A DNA stretch of 64,000 nucleotides from Cyclobacteriaceae bacterium (GTDB taxonomy: Bacteria; Bacteroidota; Bacteroidia; Cytophagales; Cyclobacteriaceae): NCBI GenBank assembly GCA_019638275.1, contig JAHBUC010000002.1, positions 496,001-560,000 of the forward strand. Direction: 5' to 3'. Both the position numbers and the translations under genes were made by a program. Below the pieces are notes generated by a model. That model saw only the letters and a list, made by a program, of their open reading frames with translations. It was not told where the DNA came from and searched no databases. Below, in pieces: positions 39,820 through 47,671 of this stretch; the first letter of the stretch is position 1; every line of letters begins with the position of its first letter.

Positions 39820-40362
39820 TTATTCGATCACTTCTTCCACTTGGTCTAGTTTCGTCTTGGTGTATTTGCCACTTGTTGCATAAATGATCTTACCGTCTTT
39901 GTCGAGCACAAAGAAGTAAGGTGTATCTTTCCTTTCAAAGTCAAGGGCTTCTTTGTAGGTTTTCAACTCTCCTTTATAGAAAAGAATATAAGGTAACAAT
40001 TGTGGATCAACGTTCTTCATGGCTTTGCGTTTGGCTGTACCCGTAGCAGCTGCATTTACGCCTGTGAACATGGGCACAAAGTAGACATTGACATCATATC
40101 CGAACCCTTCAAACAATCCCTTATTTTTTTGAATGAATTTTTCGAAAACAGGTTGAAACCAGCCATTCAACTCATCTTCCGATTTTTTAGAATAGGCCAG
40201 TCCGAGTAAGGTGAATTTACCCTGAACGTGATCGGGGAGTTTGACTATTTTATCTTCTACGGTTTCGGCCTCCATAGCTGGAAAGATTTTACCGATAACC
40301 TGTGCTGAAACAGAAGTGGCGCCAACCAACATGACAAGTAAAAGAGCAACGGGTATTTTCAT
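39820..40362 (-). CDS. Secreted thioredoxin-fold-like protein without CxxC, 180 aa
   Basis: Signal peptide MKIPVALLLVMLVGATSVSA then QVIGKIFPAMEAETVEDK, like the opening of AhpC/TSA proteins. FTLLGLAYSKKSEDELNGWF sits where the redox site would be but contains no cysteine. PYFFVLDKDGKIIYATSGKY is the typical cis-Pro/last-strand region of thioredoxin-like folds. It resembles ATP10-type and other non-redox thioredoxin-like proteins. Likely periplasmic, perhaps structural or chaperone-like; that is inference. Confidence 0.65.
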   Translation of the reverse strand: MKIPVALLLVMLVGATSVSAQVIGKIFPAMEAETVEDKIVKLPDHVQGKFTLLGLAYSKKSEDELNGWFQPVFEKFIQKNKGLFEGFGYDVNVYFVPMFTGVNAAATGTAKRKAMKNVDPQLLPYILFYKGELKTYKEALDFERKDTPYFFVLDKDGKIIYATSGKYTKTKLDQVEEVIE

Positions 40363-40669
40363 AAGATTAAAATTACAGAAACAAAATGATTATTGTGGCG
40401 TCATTTTTTACAATCTGTTTTAAACAAATACAGTGCCGTTCGGGTGGTGTGATTTGATCTAATGAGATGTGGCGCCTACGGAACTAGACTTTTCAATCAG
40501 GTGGTGAGCTTTACATAACTCCCCTCTTGATAAGGAGGGGAGTTGATGCAAAGCACAGGATAACACCTCCCCGAGCTCCGAAGGAACGATATCTTACTAG
40601 CAAGAAAGAACATGAAGAGCCCCATAGGGGCGGCATCTGTATTTCTCAAATCTTGAATTGAAAGGGTAA
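40363..40669. other. Intergenic gap with REP-type hairpins
   Basis: No gene seen. The stretch contains the palindrome AACTCCCCTC/GAGGGGAGTT at 40517-40544 and, at about 40590-40640, GATATCTTACTAGCAAG and AGCCCCATAGGGGCGGCAT. The latter resemble the AGCCCC-AGGGGCG/ATCTTGGTAG repeat family common between Bacteroidota genes. It lies between a minus-strand gene start and the PhoD gene end. Confidence 0.55.
40517..40544. repeat. REP-type palindrome
   Basis: AACTCCCCTC (40517-40526), loop TTGATAAG, GAGGGGAGTT (40535-40544): a perfect 10-bp stem. No T-run follows on either strand. Confidence 0.6.
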
Positions 40670-42199
40670 TTATTTCAACTTCGCTGTTCCCTTATTCACC
40701 TCAAGCGTTTTGGTTTTGCGCTCACTGGTGTTGATTTCGCGTAACGTTTCAACATAACACCACTCTGATTTTGCGCGATCCGGATATAGTGTAAGTACCA
40801 GGTAGCCGTGATCAATACCGTTTACATATTTCAAATGCGGATTGAACTTTTGGTACAATTGCTCACCCAGCTTTGCAGTGTCCAGCGGATAGAATTCATC
40901 CCAGTTCGATGAAGAGATACTCGGTGTGCCAAACTCAACGGCAAATGCACCTGCTGAAGTTTTCGGATTATATTTTTTCAGATCAAACGCCACTACTTCA
41001 AACGCCCATGATGCATGCGTATCACCTGTCAGGAAAATTACGTCACTGATTTTATCTTGAATAATATAATCGGCAATGAAGGTGCGCTCAACGGGATACC
41101 CGTTCCAGCTATCCGTTCCTTTCGCGTTTGGCCTGAAGGATTCATCTACTACAGAAAAGATCACCTGGTTGCCAATCACTTTCCAGGTGGCAGTTGAATT
41201 TTTAAGTTGCGCCAAAAGCCAATCGCGCTGTTCTTTGCCCAGCATGGTGCGCTCAACATTCCATAATTCCGGATCATCTTTTCCTTCTGCCTGTTTGGTT
41301 CTCCCCTCCAGGCGTTCATCCAACATGATCACATCTGCCAATGTTCCATATGAAAACGCACGGTAATGTTTTTCGCCTTCGCGAATGGGAAGCCATTCAT
41401 AATAGGCTTGCTTGGCAACAGCCTTGCGTGTGTTGAAATCGCCTTCTTCAGGTTGATGGTTCTGTGCACCTTCTGCGTATGTATCGTTGGCCACTTCGTG
41501 ATCATCCCAAATGGTGATGAACGGGTGCGCGATGCTGATTTTGCGCAAGCCTTCATCAAGTCGGTACTGCGAGTGTCGTGTACGATAATCCTGCAGCGTT
41601 ACAATTTCATGCACGGGCAGGTTTATTCTGCCAATGGTGGTATCGCCATATTTGCCGGTGGCATATTCATAAATATAATCGCCAAGGTGAAGCACAGCAT
41701 CAACATCTTTCTCAGCAATGTTGGCGTACGCGTTAAAGTACCCGAACTCCCAGTTGCTGCAACTCACTACAGCAAAGGTCAAGCTATCCCGATCACCTGC
41801 AGGTGCTGTTTTTGTTCGGCCCGTCATGGATGTTGCGTCCAACGCTTTAAAGCGATAGAAATAATGTTTGTCGGGAGATAGTCCTGTGGCATCAACTTTT
41901 ACGGTATAGTCATGGGCCGGACTTGTGGTTACTTTTCCGGAATTAATCAGTGAAGAAAAATTTTCATCTTCAGAAATTTCCCAGGTTACGTCAATGGAAG
42001 GTAGGGAATCTTCTGGCGTGACACGCGTCCATAAAATAACACGGTCGTGTAAGGGATCACCGGATGCAACTCCGTGATAGAAAGGTTTGAGAGAAACATC
42101 GAATAAAACCGAAACTGGCTCTACAAGTGGGGCATATTTTTTTTCGTGTTTCGAACAGGAAATCGCCAGAACTGAGAGCAGGATGATGCAGTATCTCAT
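40670..42199 (-). CDS. PhoD-like alkaline phosphatase/phosphodiesterase lipoprotein, 509 aa
   Basis: ATG 42199 gives a lipoprotein signal with lipobox LAISC. A PhoD N-terminal Fn3-like domain follows (PFYHGVASGDPLHDRVILWT), then the metallophosphatase: FAVVSCSNWEFGYFNAYANI, VLHLGDYIYEYATG, ITIWDDHEVANDTYAEGAQN, DVIFLTGDTHASWAFEVV, FAVEFGTPSISSSNWDEF. PhoD enzymes hydrolyse phosphomono- and diesters outside the cytoplasm in phosphate acquisition. Length (about 510) fits. No pho-box can be identified. Confidence 0.92.
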   Translation of the reverse strand: MRYCIILLSVLAISCSKHEKKYAPLVEPVSVLFDVSLKPFYHGVASGDPLHDRVILWTRVTPEDSLPSIDVTWEISEDENFSSLINSGKVTTSPAHDYTVKVDATGLSPDKHYFYRFKALDATSMTGRTKTAPAGDRDSLTFAVVSCSNWEFGYFNAYANIAEKDVDAVLHLGDYIYEYATGKYGDTTIGRINLPVHEIVTLQDYRTRHSQYRLDEGLRKISIAHPFITIWDDHEVANDTYAEGAQNHQPEEGDFNTRKAVAKQAYYEWLPIREGEKHYRAFSYGTLADVIMLDERLEGRTKQAEGKDDPELWNVERTMLGKEQRDWLLAQLKNSTATWKVIGNQVIFSVVDESFRPNAKGTDSWNGYPVERTFIADYIIQDKISDVIFLTGDTHASWAFEVVAFDLKKYNPKTSAGAFAVEFGTPSISSSNWDEFYPLDTAKLGEQLYQKFNPHLKYVNGIDHGYLVLTLYPDRAKSEWCYVETLREINTSERKTKTLEVNKGTAKLK

Positions 42200-42302
42200 A
42201 ATGTTGATAATTGAAATCAAAACTAATGGTTAAGATTGAAATGCTTGTTATCATTTTGTGAAATGATTAATGCATAATTTTGATTTCCTTAACCAACTTG
42301 TT

Positions 42303-42623
42303 ATGCATTGGATATACCTGATTATTGCCGGAATATTTGAAATAGGCTTCACCACCAGCCTGAAAATGAGCAACAACTTTACGGTTACAAAATGGACGGT
42401 TGCGTTTTTTGTTTGTATCTCCTTAAGTTTTCATTTTTTGAATGAATCCATTAAAGTAATTCCTATCGGCACGGCTTATGCGGTATGGACGGGCATTGGT
42501 GCGGTCGGAACCGCGCTGATCGGCATTTTCTTCTTCCGGGAATCAGCAGAATTCTGGCGACTGTTTTTCATCCTCACATTAATCGGCTCCATTATCGGGT
42601 TGAAGCTTGTGTCGCCCTATTGA
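42303..42623 (+). CDS. sugE: SMR-family exporter of the SugE/Gdx type, 106 aa
   Basis: Four-helix small multidrug-resistance protein. ATG 42303 gives MHWIYLIIAGIFEIGFTTSL, where the essential Glu is residue 13 as in SugE/Gdx. VIPIGTAYAVWTGIGAVGTA is the Gdx-like third-helix motif, and FFRESAEFWRLFFILTLIGS with IIGLKLVSPY closes the protein. An upstream in-frame ATG (42270) would add 11 hydrophilic residues not seen in the family. Gdx members export guanidinium; that function is inferred from similarity. No guanidine riboswitch is recognisable in the upstream gap. It converges with the DUF4153 gene, overlapping by 7 bases. Confidence 0.9.
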   Translation: MHWIYLIIAGIFEIGFTTSLKMSNNFTVTKWTVAFFVCISLSFHFLNESIKVIPIGTAYAVWTGIGAVGTALIGIFFFRESAEFWRLFFILTLIGSIIGLKLVSPY

Positions 42624-44374
42624 TGTTTTGCCAATAGGTATCCTTCGCAGTTGTGAAAGATAAACTCATCATTTTCTTTTCGGAAGTTGATGGTGTTAAA
42701 CACGATTCTGAAGTTTCCATCCTCGCTTGTAACGGATAAATTTTGCGGACGCATATTCGGATAATTCATCCCCTCTGATTGTGAAAGCTTAACAACTCGT
42801 TCAAGTATGGGGGAAACATCAAACTCGACAGAAAAGGAGTCCCGCTCAATTGTCAATAATGTATTTTCGGTTATAACCGCGACACTTTTGTTGTTTGAGT
42901 AAGTATCGAATGACAAGATGTAATCAAACCCCTTTATGTCAACGGGCTCATCAATTGCTTCTGCTGAAAAATACTCTGCTAAATTGGTATTGTAATCAAA
43001 ATTTAAATTTAGATATTTTCGTATGGCATCAGTTCGTTGAAATTTTTTAGAGTACCGTGCCAACGTATCGGTTCCCGCTAAAAGTGAGTCAATATTTACT
43101 GATAAAATATCCCGAAAAGGTTCACCGCCATACCGGTGCACAAGAAAACGCACAAGTTCGGCACCTTCACCGGTTGCTTCAGCATTTTTCAGCGGGACTA
43201 ATTTTTCATTAACCAGCGCTCCGCGACTTTCAAAATAATCCACCAAACGGTTGACTTGTGAACGCTCCGAAAGCGATGATGCACTCTGCGGACCGATAAC
43301 GGCCAACAGGGCAATGACACACAAACTCATCGGGATGACTTTGATGTTTTGCTGGCGATCGGTGAGAAAATAAAGGGTGATGCCCGCCAACCATAAGCTG
43401 AGTACAATTAAAATGTAGCGACTTTCCGTAATGCCATATTGATCAACCCGTTGCCACACGGCTAACGCAAGCACAACGATTAACGGAATCAATAACAGGT
43501 AAAACCATTTTGAAAACGTACTGATCCAGCGGTTGCCCTCATCGTACCGTATCGGGTAAACTAACAGAATGGACAGGATGCCATAAACCGCATAGCCTAA
43601 CACCAGTGACGACACAATGCCTTTAGGTAACGACCACTCAGCAATCAGTTTGATTTCGTATGCCAGTAAAATAGTGAGGTAAATGGTAGCTAATGGAATG
43701 AGGACAAACTGGGTGAAAATCTTTAATCCCTTTGGATAGAGTTGAGTTTCTTCGAGCTCCTTCCAATTATCGGGTACGCCAGCCAGGAAGAATGCGGTGT
43801 TGAAAATGCCGGCTACAAAAACGAACAGATGCCCATACACCTTTTCATCTACATCCAGGTTAAAAAGCGCATCGGTGCTGGCAATGGCAATGGCGAGGCC
43901 CGCAAACAAAACTCCGCTGTACAAGCCTGCCGTTAAAATCCGTATGAAAAGTAATTTGTTGTACTCCCAAAACCCTTCAACGGATCCCCTGCGTATAAAC
44001 GGTGCGAACGACACAAGCAGGTGAAACGCCACCGCAAGAAACCCAAAACGGAATCCGTTTACTTCTTCATCGATGGGGTTTAGTAAAAAATAAATTCCAA
44101 CCAACAGAAGCAAGCCCACAAGCTTTACAACAACTCTGCCATTTTGCGATAAATTATGGGCTTCCTCAAAAACAGTTGTCGACAGCAACAACACCAATCC
44201 AAGGTTGCAGCACAGGATGATGCGCAAGAGTTGTGTTTCATCTTCGTTGTAATTCCGCTCAATCAACATCATGGCGCTGATTGTTCCGGTCAAGGTAACC
44301 AGCATTTCCAGTGGGAAGCGTTTGATCACCTGAATAAAGCCTTCGAGCAGTTTTTGGAGGGACGGTAGTTTCAT
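42617..44374 (-). CDS. DUF4153 polytopic membrane protein, 585 aa
   Basis: ATG 44374 (MKLPSLQKLLEGFIQVIKRF) is preferred to an open extension. Roughly twelve membrane helices fill the first two thirds, with the DUF4153 core visible in EYNKLLFIRILTAGLYSGVL, FNTAFFLAGVPDNWKELEE and YPKGLKIFTQFVLIPLATIY. The last 190 residues are soluble (LVRFLVHRYGGEPFRDILSV, FDYILSFDTYSNNKSVAVIT). No enzymatic motif is apparent. DUF4153 proteins are common in Bacteroidota and Firmicutes without known function. Confidence 0.85.
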   Translation of the reverse strand: MKLPSLQKLLEGFIQVIKRFPLEMLVTLTGTISAMMLIERNYNEDETQLLRIILCCNLGLVLLLSTTVFEEAHNLSQNGRVVVKLVGLLLLVGIYFLLNPIDEEVNGFRFGFLAVAFHLLVSFAPFIRRGSVEGFWEYNKLLFIRILTAGLYSGVLFAGLAIAIASTDALFNLDVDEKVYGHLFVFVAGIFNTAFFLAGVPDNWKELEETQLYPKGLKIFTQFVLIPLATIYLTILLAYEIKLIAEWSLPKGIVSSLVLGYAVYGILSILLVYPIRYDEGNRWISTFSKWFYLLLIPLIVVLALAVWQRVDQYGITESRYILIVLSLWLAGITLYFLTDRQQNIKVIPMSLCVIALLAVIGPQSASSLSERSQVNRLVDYFESRGALVNEKLVPLKNAEATGEGAELVRFLVHRYGGEPFRDILSVNIDSLLAGTDTLARYSKKFQRTDAIRKYLNLNFDYNTNLAEYFSAEAIDEPVDIKGFDYILSFDTYSNNKSVAVITENTLLTIERDSFSVEFDVSPILERVVKLSQSEGMNYPNMRPQNLSVTSEDGNFRIVFNTINFRKENDEFIFHNCEGYLLAKHQ

Positions 44375-44411
44375 GAATGAAAGGTAAGAAAATGAATTGG
44401 CTTCAGGGAGC

Positions 44412-44440
44412 AAAAAAAAGCCGCATCGGGTGGATGCGGC
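44412..44440 (-). terminator. Rho-independent terminator
   Basis: On the minus strand GCCGCATC-CACCC-GATGCGGC is followed by eight T residues (8-bp stem). It ends the transcript of the thioredoxin-like pair (44466-45576). TTTCAATTTT on the plus side makes it weakly bidirectional. Confidence 0.85.
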
Positions 44441-44465
44441 TTTCAATTTTATATCGGTTTAACGC

Positions 44466-45083
44466 TTACGCGTTTTTCCACTTAATAGTACAACCAATGG
44501 CTTTGGTTTTGGTTGAAGGAACTTCTTTTGATCCAAGTATTGCATCGATTGCTTCCTCCACATACTTCTTGCTTACACCCGAAGCGTCACGGGGCGCATC
44601 GTCAATCGCACCGATATAGGCAACAGAAAACTTACCTCCGTTATTCTTTAACAAGAAAACGTGTGGTGTATTGGTGGCGCCAAATGTTTTAGCAACACTT
44701 TGTGTTTCGTCAAATAAGTATGGGAAGTCATACTTCTTCTTCTCAGCCAGCTTCACCATTTCATCAAATGAATCGCCTGGTGATATGGCAGGATCATTCG
44801 GTTGAATAGCTACAACCGGAAATCCTTTTGAGGCAAAGTTCTTGTTTAATTCAAGGATGCGATCATTGTAAGCTTTAGAATATGGACATGTATTGCAATC
44901 AAAAATTACAATCACACCTTTCGAAGATGCATAATCGGAAAGGGAAACCATTTTACCGTTAACATTTTTCAATTTGAAATCGGCAACGGTATCGCCCACT
45001 TCATAGCCGCTCTTCAGCGGACTGGCAGCCACAAACAGCACACACGCCAAGGCCGCAAACAAGGTCTTCATCATCATTTTCAT
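44466..45083 (-). CDS. Periplasmic AhpC/TSA-type thioredoxin-fold protein, 205 aa
   Basis: ATG 45083 gives a signal peptide (MKMMMKTLFAALACVLFVAA). The peroxiredoxin-like fold reads VGDTVADFKLKNVNGKMVSL, VIVIFDCNTCPYSKAYNDRI with a redox C-N-T-C-P site, VVAIQPNDPAISPGDSFDEM and ATNTPHVFLLKNNG with cis-Pro. It resembles redoxins in which a CP cysteine is followed by PYSK. It lies 19 bases after a TlpA-like gene on the same strand; the two probably form an operon of envelope redox proteins, with a strong terminator downstream. Confidence 0.85.
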   Translation of the reverse strand: MKMMMKTLFAALACVLFVAASPLKSGYEVGDTVADFKLKNVNGKMVSLSDYASSKGVIVIFDCNTCPYSKAYNDRILELNKNFASKGFPVVAIQPNDPAISPGDSFDEMVKLAEKKKYDFPYLFDETQSVAKTFGATNTPHVFLLKNNGGKFSVAYIGAIDDAPRDASGVSKKYVEEAIDAILGSKEVPSTKTKAIGCTIKWKNA

Positions 45084-45102
45084 ATTTGGTTTTTTTAAGT
45101 TT

Positions 45103-45576
45103 TTATAAGATTTCAGCAATAAGTTTTTCAAGATCGCCTTCGTGAAGCTCCTTTTCAACAAATTTTCTTTGACCGGTTTTTCCGTTAATGATTATGGTAG
45201 CCGGTATAGCCCCCGACCAGCCCTTTTCAATCTGGTTGATCCAAACGTTGGGGTCTTTTTCATCCAGAATAAGCACTTTCGATTGGATTTTTTTTCGGTC
45301 GATAAACCGGTAAACCGTTTCGGGTTTCGGGTTCAGGTCAAGGTCGAGGCTAACCAGTGTAACTTCCACATCCTTCCGCTCAGCCCCGATTTTTTCGAAC
45401 AAGGGCATTTCTTTTATGCACGGAGCACACCAGGTTGCCCAAAAGTTAATGATCTTGATGTTATCGGTTTGGCGGTTAATATGGTCTTGCAACTGCTTCA
45501 GCTTCACAATCTCTGCCTGCTGGGCAAACACGCTGGCGGGCAGCACAAATCCAAGTATCAGTAGTAGCTTTCTCAT
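45103..45576 (-). CDS. TlpA-like periplasmic thioredoxin, 157 aa
   Basis: Signal peptide MRKLLLILGFVLPASVFAQQ. The active site is IINFWATWCAPCIKEMPLFE (W-C-A-P-C), with cis-Pro in GAIPATIIINGKTGQR. TlpA/ResA-type proteins reduce disulfides outside the cytoplasm, for example during cytochrome c maturation, though no such gene lies near. It is the first gene of the redox pair. Confidence 0.9.
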   Translation of the reverse strand: MRKLLLILGFVLPASVFAQQAEIVKLKQLQDHINRQTDNIKIINFWATWCAPCIKEMPLFEKIGAERKDVEVTLVSLDLDLNPKPETVYRFIDRKKIQSKVLILDEKDPNVWINQIEKGWSGAIPATIIINGKTGQRKFVEKELHEGDLEKLIAEIL

Positions 45577-45926
45577 GAGGTATTTAACTGCTTAAAGGCA
45601 AAAGTTGTTCCTGTTTTTCGCTCTGGAAACCCCGTGTAGGTTTCTGTTGGACGGAGGGAGCGCAAAATAGCTAAAATTCAAGCACTTAGCAGCCCTTAAA
45701 AGAACCTGCGAAAAGAATTCCACAAAATGAAGCAGTTATCCACATTACCGTAATATTTCGTGTTAAGTGCTTAATTATTAACCACTTACATTGCATAAAA
45801 TCAATCTATTCTTTGTGGACAACTTTTTTAGGCAAGAAAACCCTTCCGGAATTTCGCTGAATTCTAAATCACAGATATTCAGATTTGTAGCGTAGTATTC
45901 AAGGGTGTTTTCGCTATTTTTTGCCC
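45577..45926. other. AT-rich non-coding gap with DnaA-box-like sites
   Basis: About 350 bases without a supported gene. It contains a perfect DnaA box TTATCCACA (45736-45744) and a one-mismatch box on the other strand, TGTGGACAA (45814-45822). Several near-dyads include TTAAGTGCTTAATTATTAAC. It could be a DnaA-regulated region or a minor origin-like site; two boxes do not establish an origin. Confidence 0.45.
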
Positions 45927-46877
45927 ATGAAAGATTTTACAAACAGGGTTTGCCAGCTATTCAACATTGAGGTTCCGATTATCCAGGCGGGTATGATCTG
46001 GTGCAGTGGCTGGAGGCTTGCCTCGGCAGTCAGCCAAGCAGGTGGGTTAGGGCTTATCGGCTCAGGATCTATGTACCCCGAGGTTCTTCAGGAGCACATT
46101 CGTAAGTGCAAGGCCGCAACCCATAAGCCGTTTGGGGTAAATGTGCCCTTGCTCTACCCGGAGATTGATAAATTGATGAGTATCATCGTGGAGGAAGGAG
46201 TTAAGATTGTTTTTACCTCTGCGGGGAACCCCGCAACATGGACTGGTTACTTAAAAGAGAAAGGGATAACGGTAGTACATGTGGTTTCAAGCGTGAAGTT
46301 TGCCAAAAAAGCAGAGCAGGCAGGAGTTGATGCCGTGGTGGCCGAAGGCTTTGAAGCGGGCGGACATAACGGAAGGGAAGAAACCACGACTTTTGTGTTG
46401 ACCCCGCTTGTGCGCGAAGCCGTTTCCATTCCGTTGATTGCAGCCGGGGGCATTGCTACCGGCAGGGGCATGTTGGCAGCCGAAGTGCTTGGCGCTGATG
46501 GTGTGCAAGTGGGCAGTCGGTTTGCAGCTAGCGTAGAATCCTCTGCACATGAAAAATTCAAGAAGGTGATTGTTGATGCTGGTGAAGGCGATACGCTACT
46601 CACCATGAAGCAGCTCACTCCAGTGCGATTAATTCGCAACAGATTTTTTCATCAGGTGGTGGAAGCAGAGCAACGTGGTGCAAGTGTGGAAGAAATGAAA
46701 CAATTATTGGGCAGAGCCCGGGCAAAGAAGGGCATGTTTGAAGGCGATCTGGATGAAGGGGAATTGGAGATTGGCCAGGTAGCAGCTGCTATTCGTGAGG
46801 TAAAACCTGCTGGCGAAATCCTTTCGGAAATCTGGAATGAGTATCAGGCATTGAAAAGGGAACTTTGTCAGCGTTAG
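45927..46877 (+). CDS. FMN-dependent NAD(P)H/nitronate monooxygenase family oxidoreductase, 316 aa
   Basis: TIM-barrel 2-nitropropane dioxygenase-like protein: NIEVPIIQAGMIWCSGWRLA, ASAVSQAGGLGLIGSGSMYP, VEEGVKIVFTSAGNPATWTG, EGFEAGGHNGREETTTFVLT (nitronate-site region with the His), IPLIAAGGIATGRGMLAAEV and LGADGVQVGSRFAAS (FMN phosphate). Enoyl-reductase FabK belongs to the same superfamily, so that role cannot be excluded, but the context does not suggest fatty-acid synthesis. ATG 45927 is used; TTG 45921 adds two codons. Confidence 0.9.
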   Translation: MKDFTNRVCQLFNIEVPIIQAGMIWCSGWRLASAVSQAGGLGLIGSGSMYPEVLQEHIRKCKAATHKPFGVNVPLLYPEIDKLMSIIVEEGVKIVFTSAGNPATWTGYLKEKGITVVHVVSSVKFAKKAEQAGVDAVVAEGFEAGGHNGREETTTFVLTPLVREAVSIPLIAAGGIATGRGMLAAEVLGADGVQVGSRFAASVESSAHEKFKKVIVDAGEGDTLLTMKQLTPVRLIRNRFFHQVVEAEQRGASVEEMKQLLGRARAKKGMFEGDLDEGELEIGQVAAAIREVKPAGEILSEIWNEYQALKRELCQR

Positions 46878-46881
46878 TAAG

Positions 46882-47277
46882 ATGAACTTTCTAAAGATTA
46901 AAGAGACTTGCTTGTATGTAACCGATCTGGCGCAAGCCAAAGCATTTTATGCCGAAGTGCTGGAACTGCCGTTGATCAGTTACGTGGAGGGAAAACATTT
47001 GTTTTTTAAAGCGGGATCATCCGTGTTGCTGCTGTTTAATCCGGAAGATTCAAAACATAAGGTGAGTCCGCCAGCGCATTATGGCGGAGGCAAGCAGCAT
47101 TTTGCATTTGAAGTAGAGGACAAAGATTATGAAAAAGCCAAAGCCTGGATTGAAGGAAAGGGAATCAAAATTCTGGAGGAAGTGACCTGGCAGAGTGGAA
47201 AGAAATCATTTTACTTTGAAGACCCAGCGGGCAATGTACTGGAAATTGTTCCGCAGAACGCTATATGGCCAGAGTGA
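46882..47277 (+). CDS. VOC-superfamily (glyoxalase-like) protein, 131 aa
   Basis: Two beta-alpha-beta-beta-beta units: ETCLYVTDLAQAKAFYAEVL, HLFFKAGSSVLLLFNP, then HFAFEVEDKDYEKAKAWIEG and SFYFEDPAGNVLEIVPQ. The metal ligand positions (His/Glu) of VOC enzymes are partly kept (HFAFE and VLEIV). It starts four bases after the oxidoreductase stop. The reaction is unknown; VOC members include lyases, dioxygenases and resistance proteins. Confidence 0.87.
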   Translation: MNFLKIKETCLYVTDLAQAKAFYAEVLELPLISYVEGKHLFFKAGSSVLLLFNPEDSKHKVSPPAHYGGGKQHFAFEVEDKDYEKAKAWIEGKGIKILEEVTWQSGKKSFYFEDPAGNVLEIVPQNAIWPE

Positions 47278-47547
47278 TCAGGCTTTTTGCAGAACCAGAT
47301 CAGGTTTGGTAGCCTCTTTCTGCTTAACGGCCGGTGCTTGTGCTACCGAAGTTTTGTACACATCCTGAAACCATTGGGCATATGCAGGGTATTGAATGCA
47401 GTTTCGTTTAATCTCTCCTTCAATAAGAATATTAATACGTTCAGGATACTGCGGGGAAGATTGCAACAGGATTTGTTGCTCATCGGGCAGATCAGTAACA
47501 CAAACAAATTCAATTCCTCGGTATAAGCTCGGCTTCACAATCATCAT
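47278..47547 (-). CDS. Small conserved hypothetical protein, 89 aa
   Basis: ATG 47547; MMIVKPSLYRGIEFVCVTDL, ILLQSSPQYPERINILIEGE, YAQWFQDVYKTSVAQAPA and a Lys-rich tail. The stop directly abuts the VOC gene stop (convergent). It looks like a compact soluble protein of a type seen in Cytophagales, but I cannot name a family. No signal peptide. Confidence 0.6.
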   Translation of the reverse strand: MMIVKPSLYRGIEFVCVTDLPDEQQILLQSSPQYPERINILIEGEIKRNCIQYPAYAQWFQDVYKTSVAQAPAVKQKEATKPDLVLQKA

Positions 47548-47671
47548 TCCTGAATAACGGATGCGTAAAAATAGTAACCTTTGCGCACTTAGATCAATGT
47601 TTTCGACTAAGGTTTAATGCAGACTACCGTTAACTTAAGGTTAATTTTTATTTTTTTGTGTTAAGATCAGC

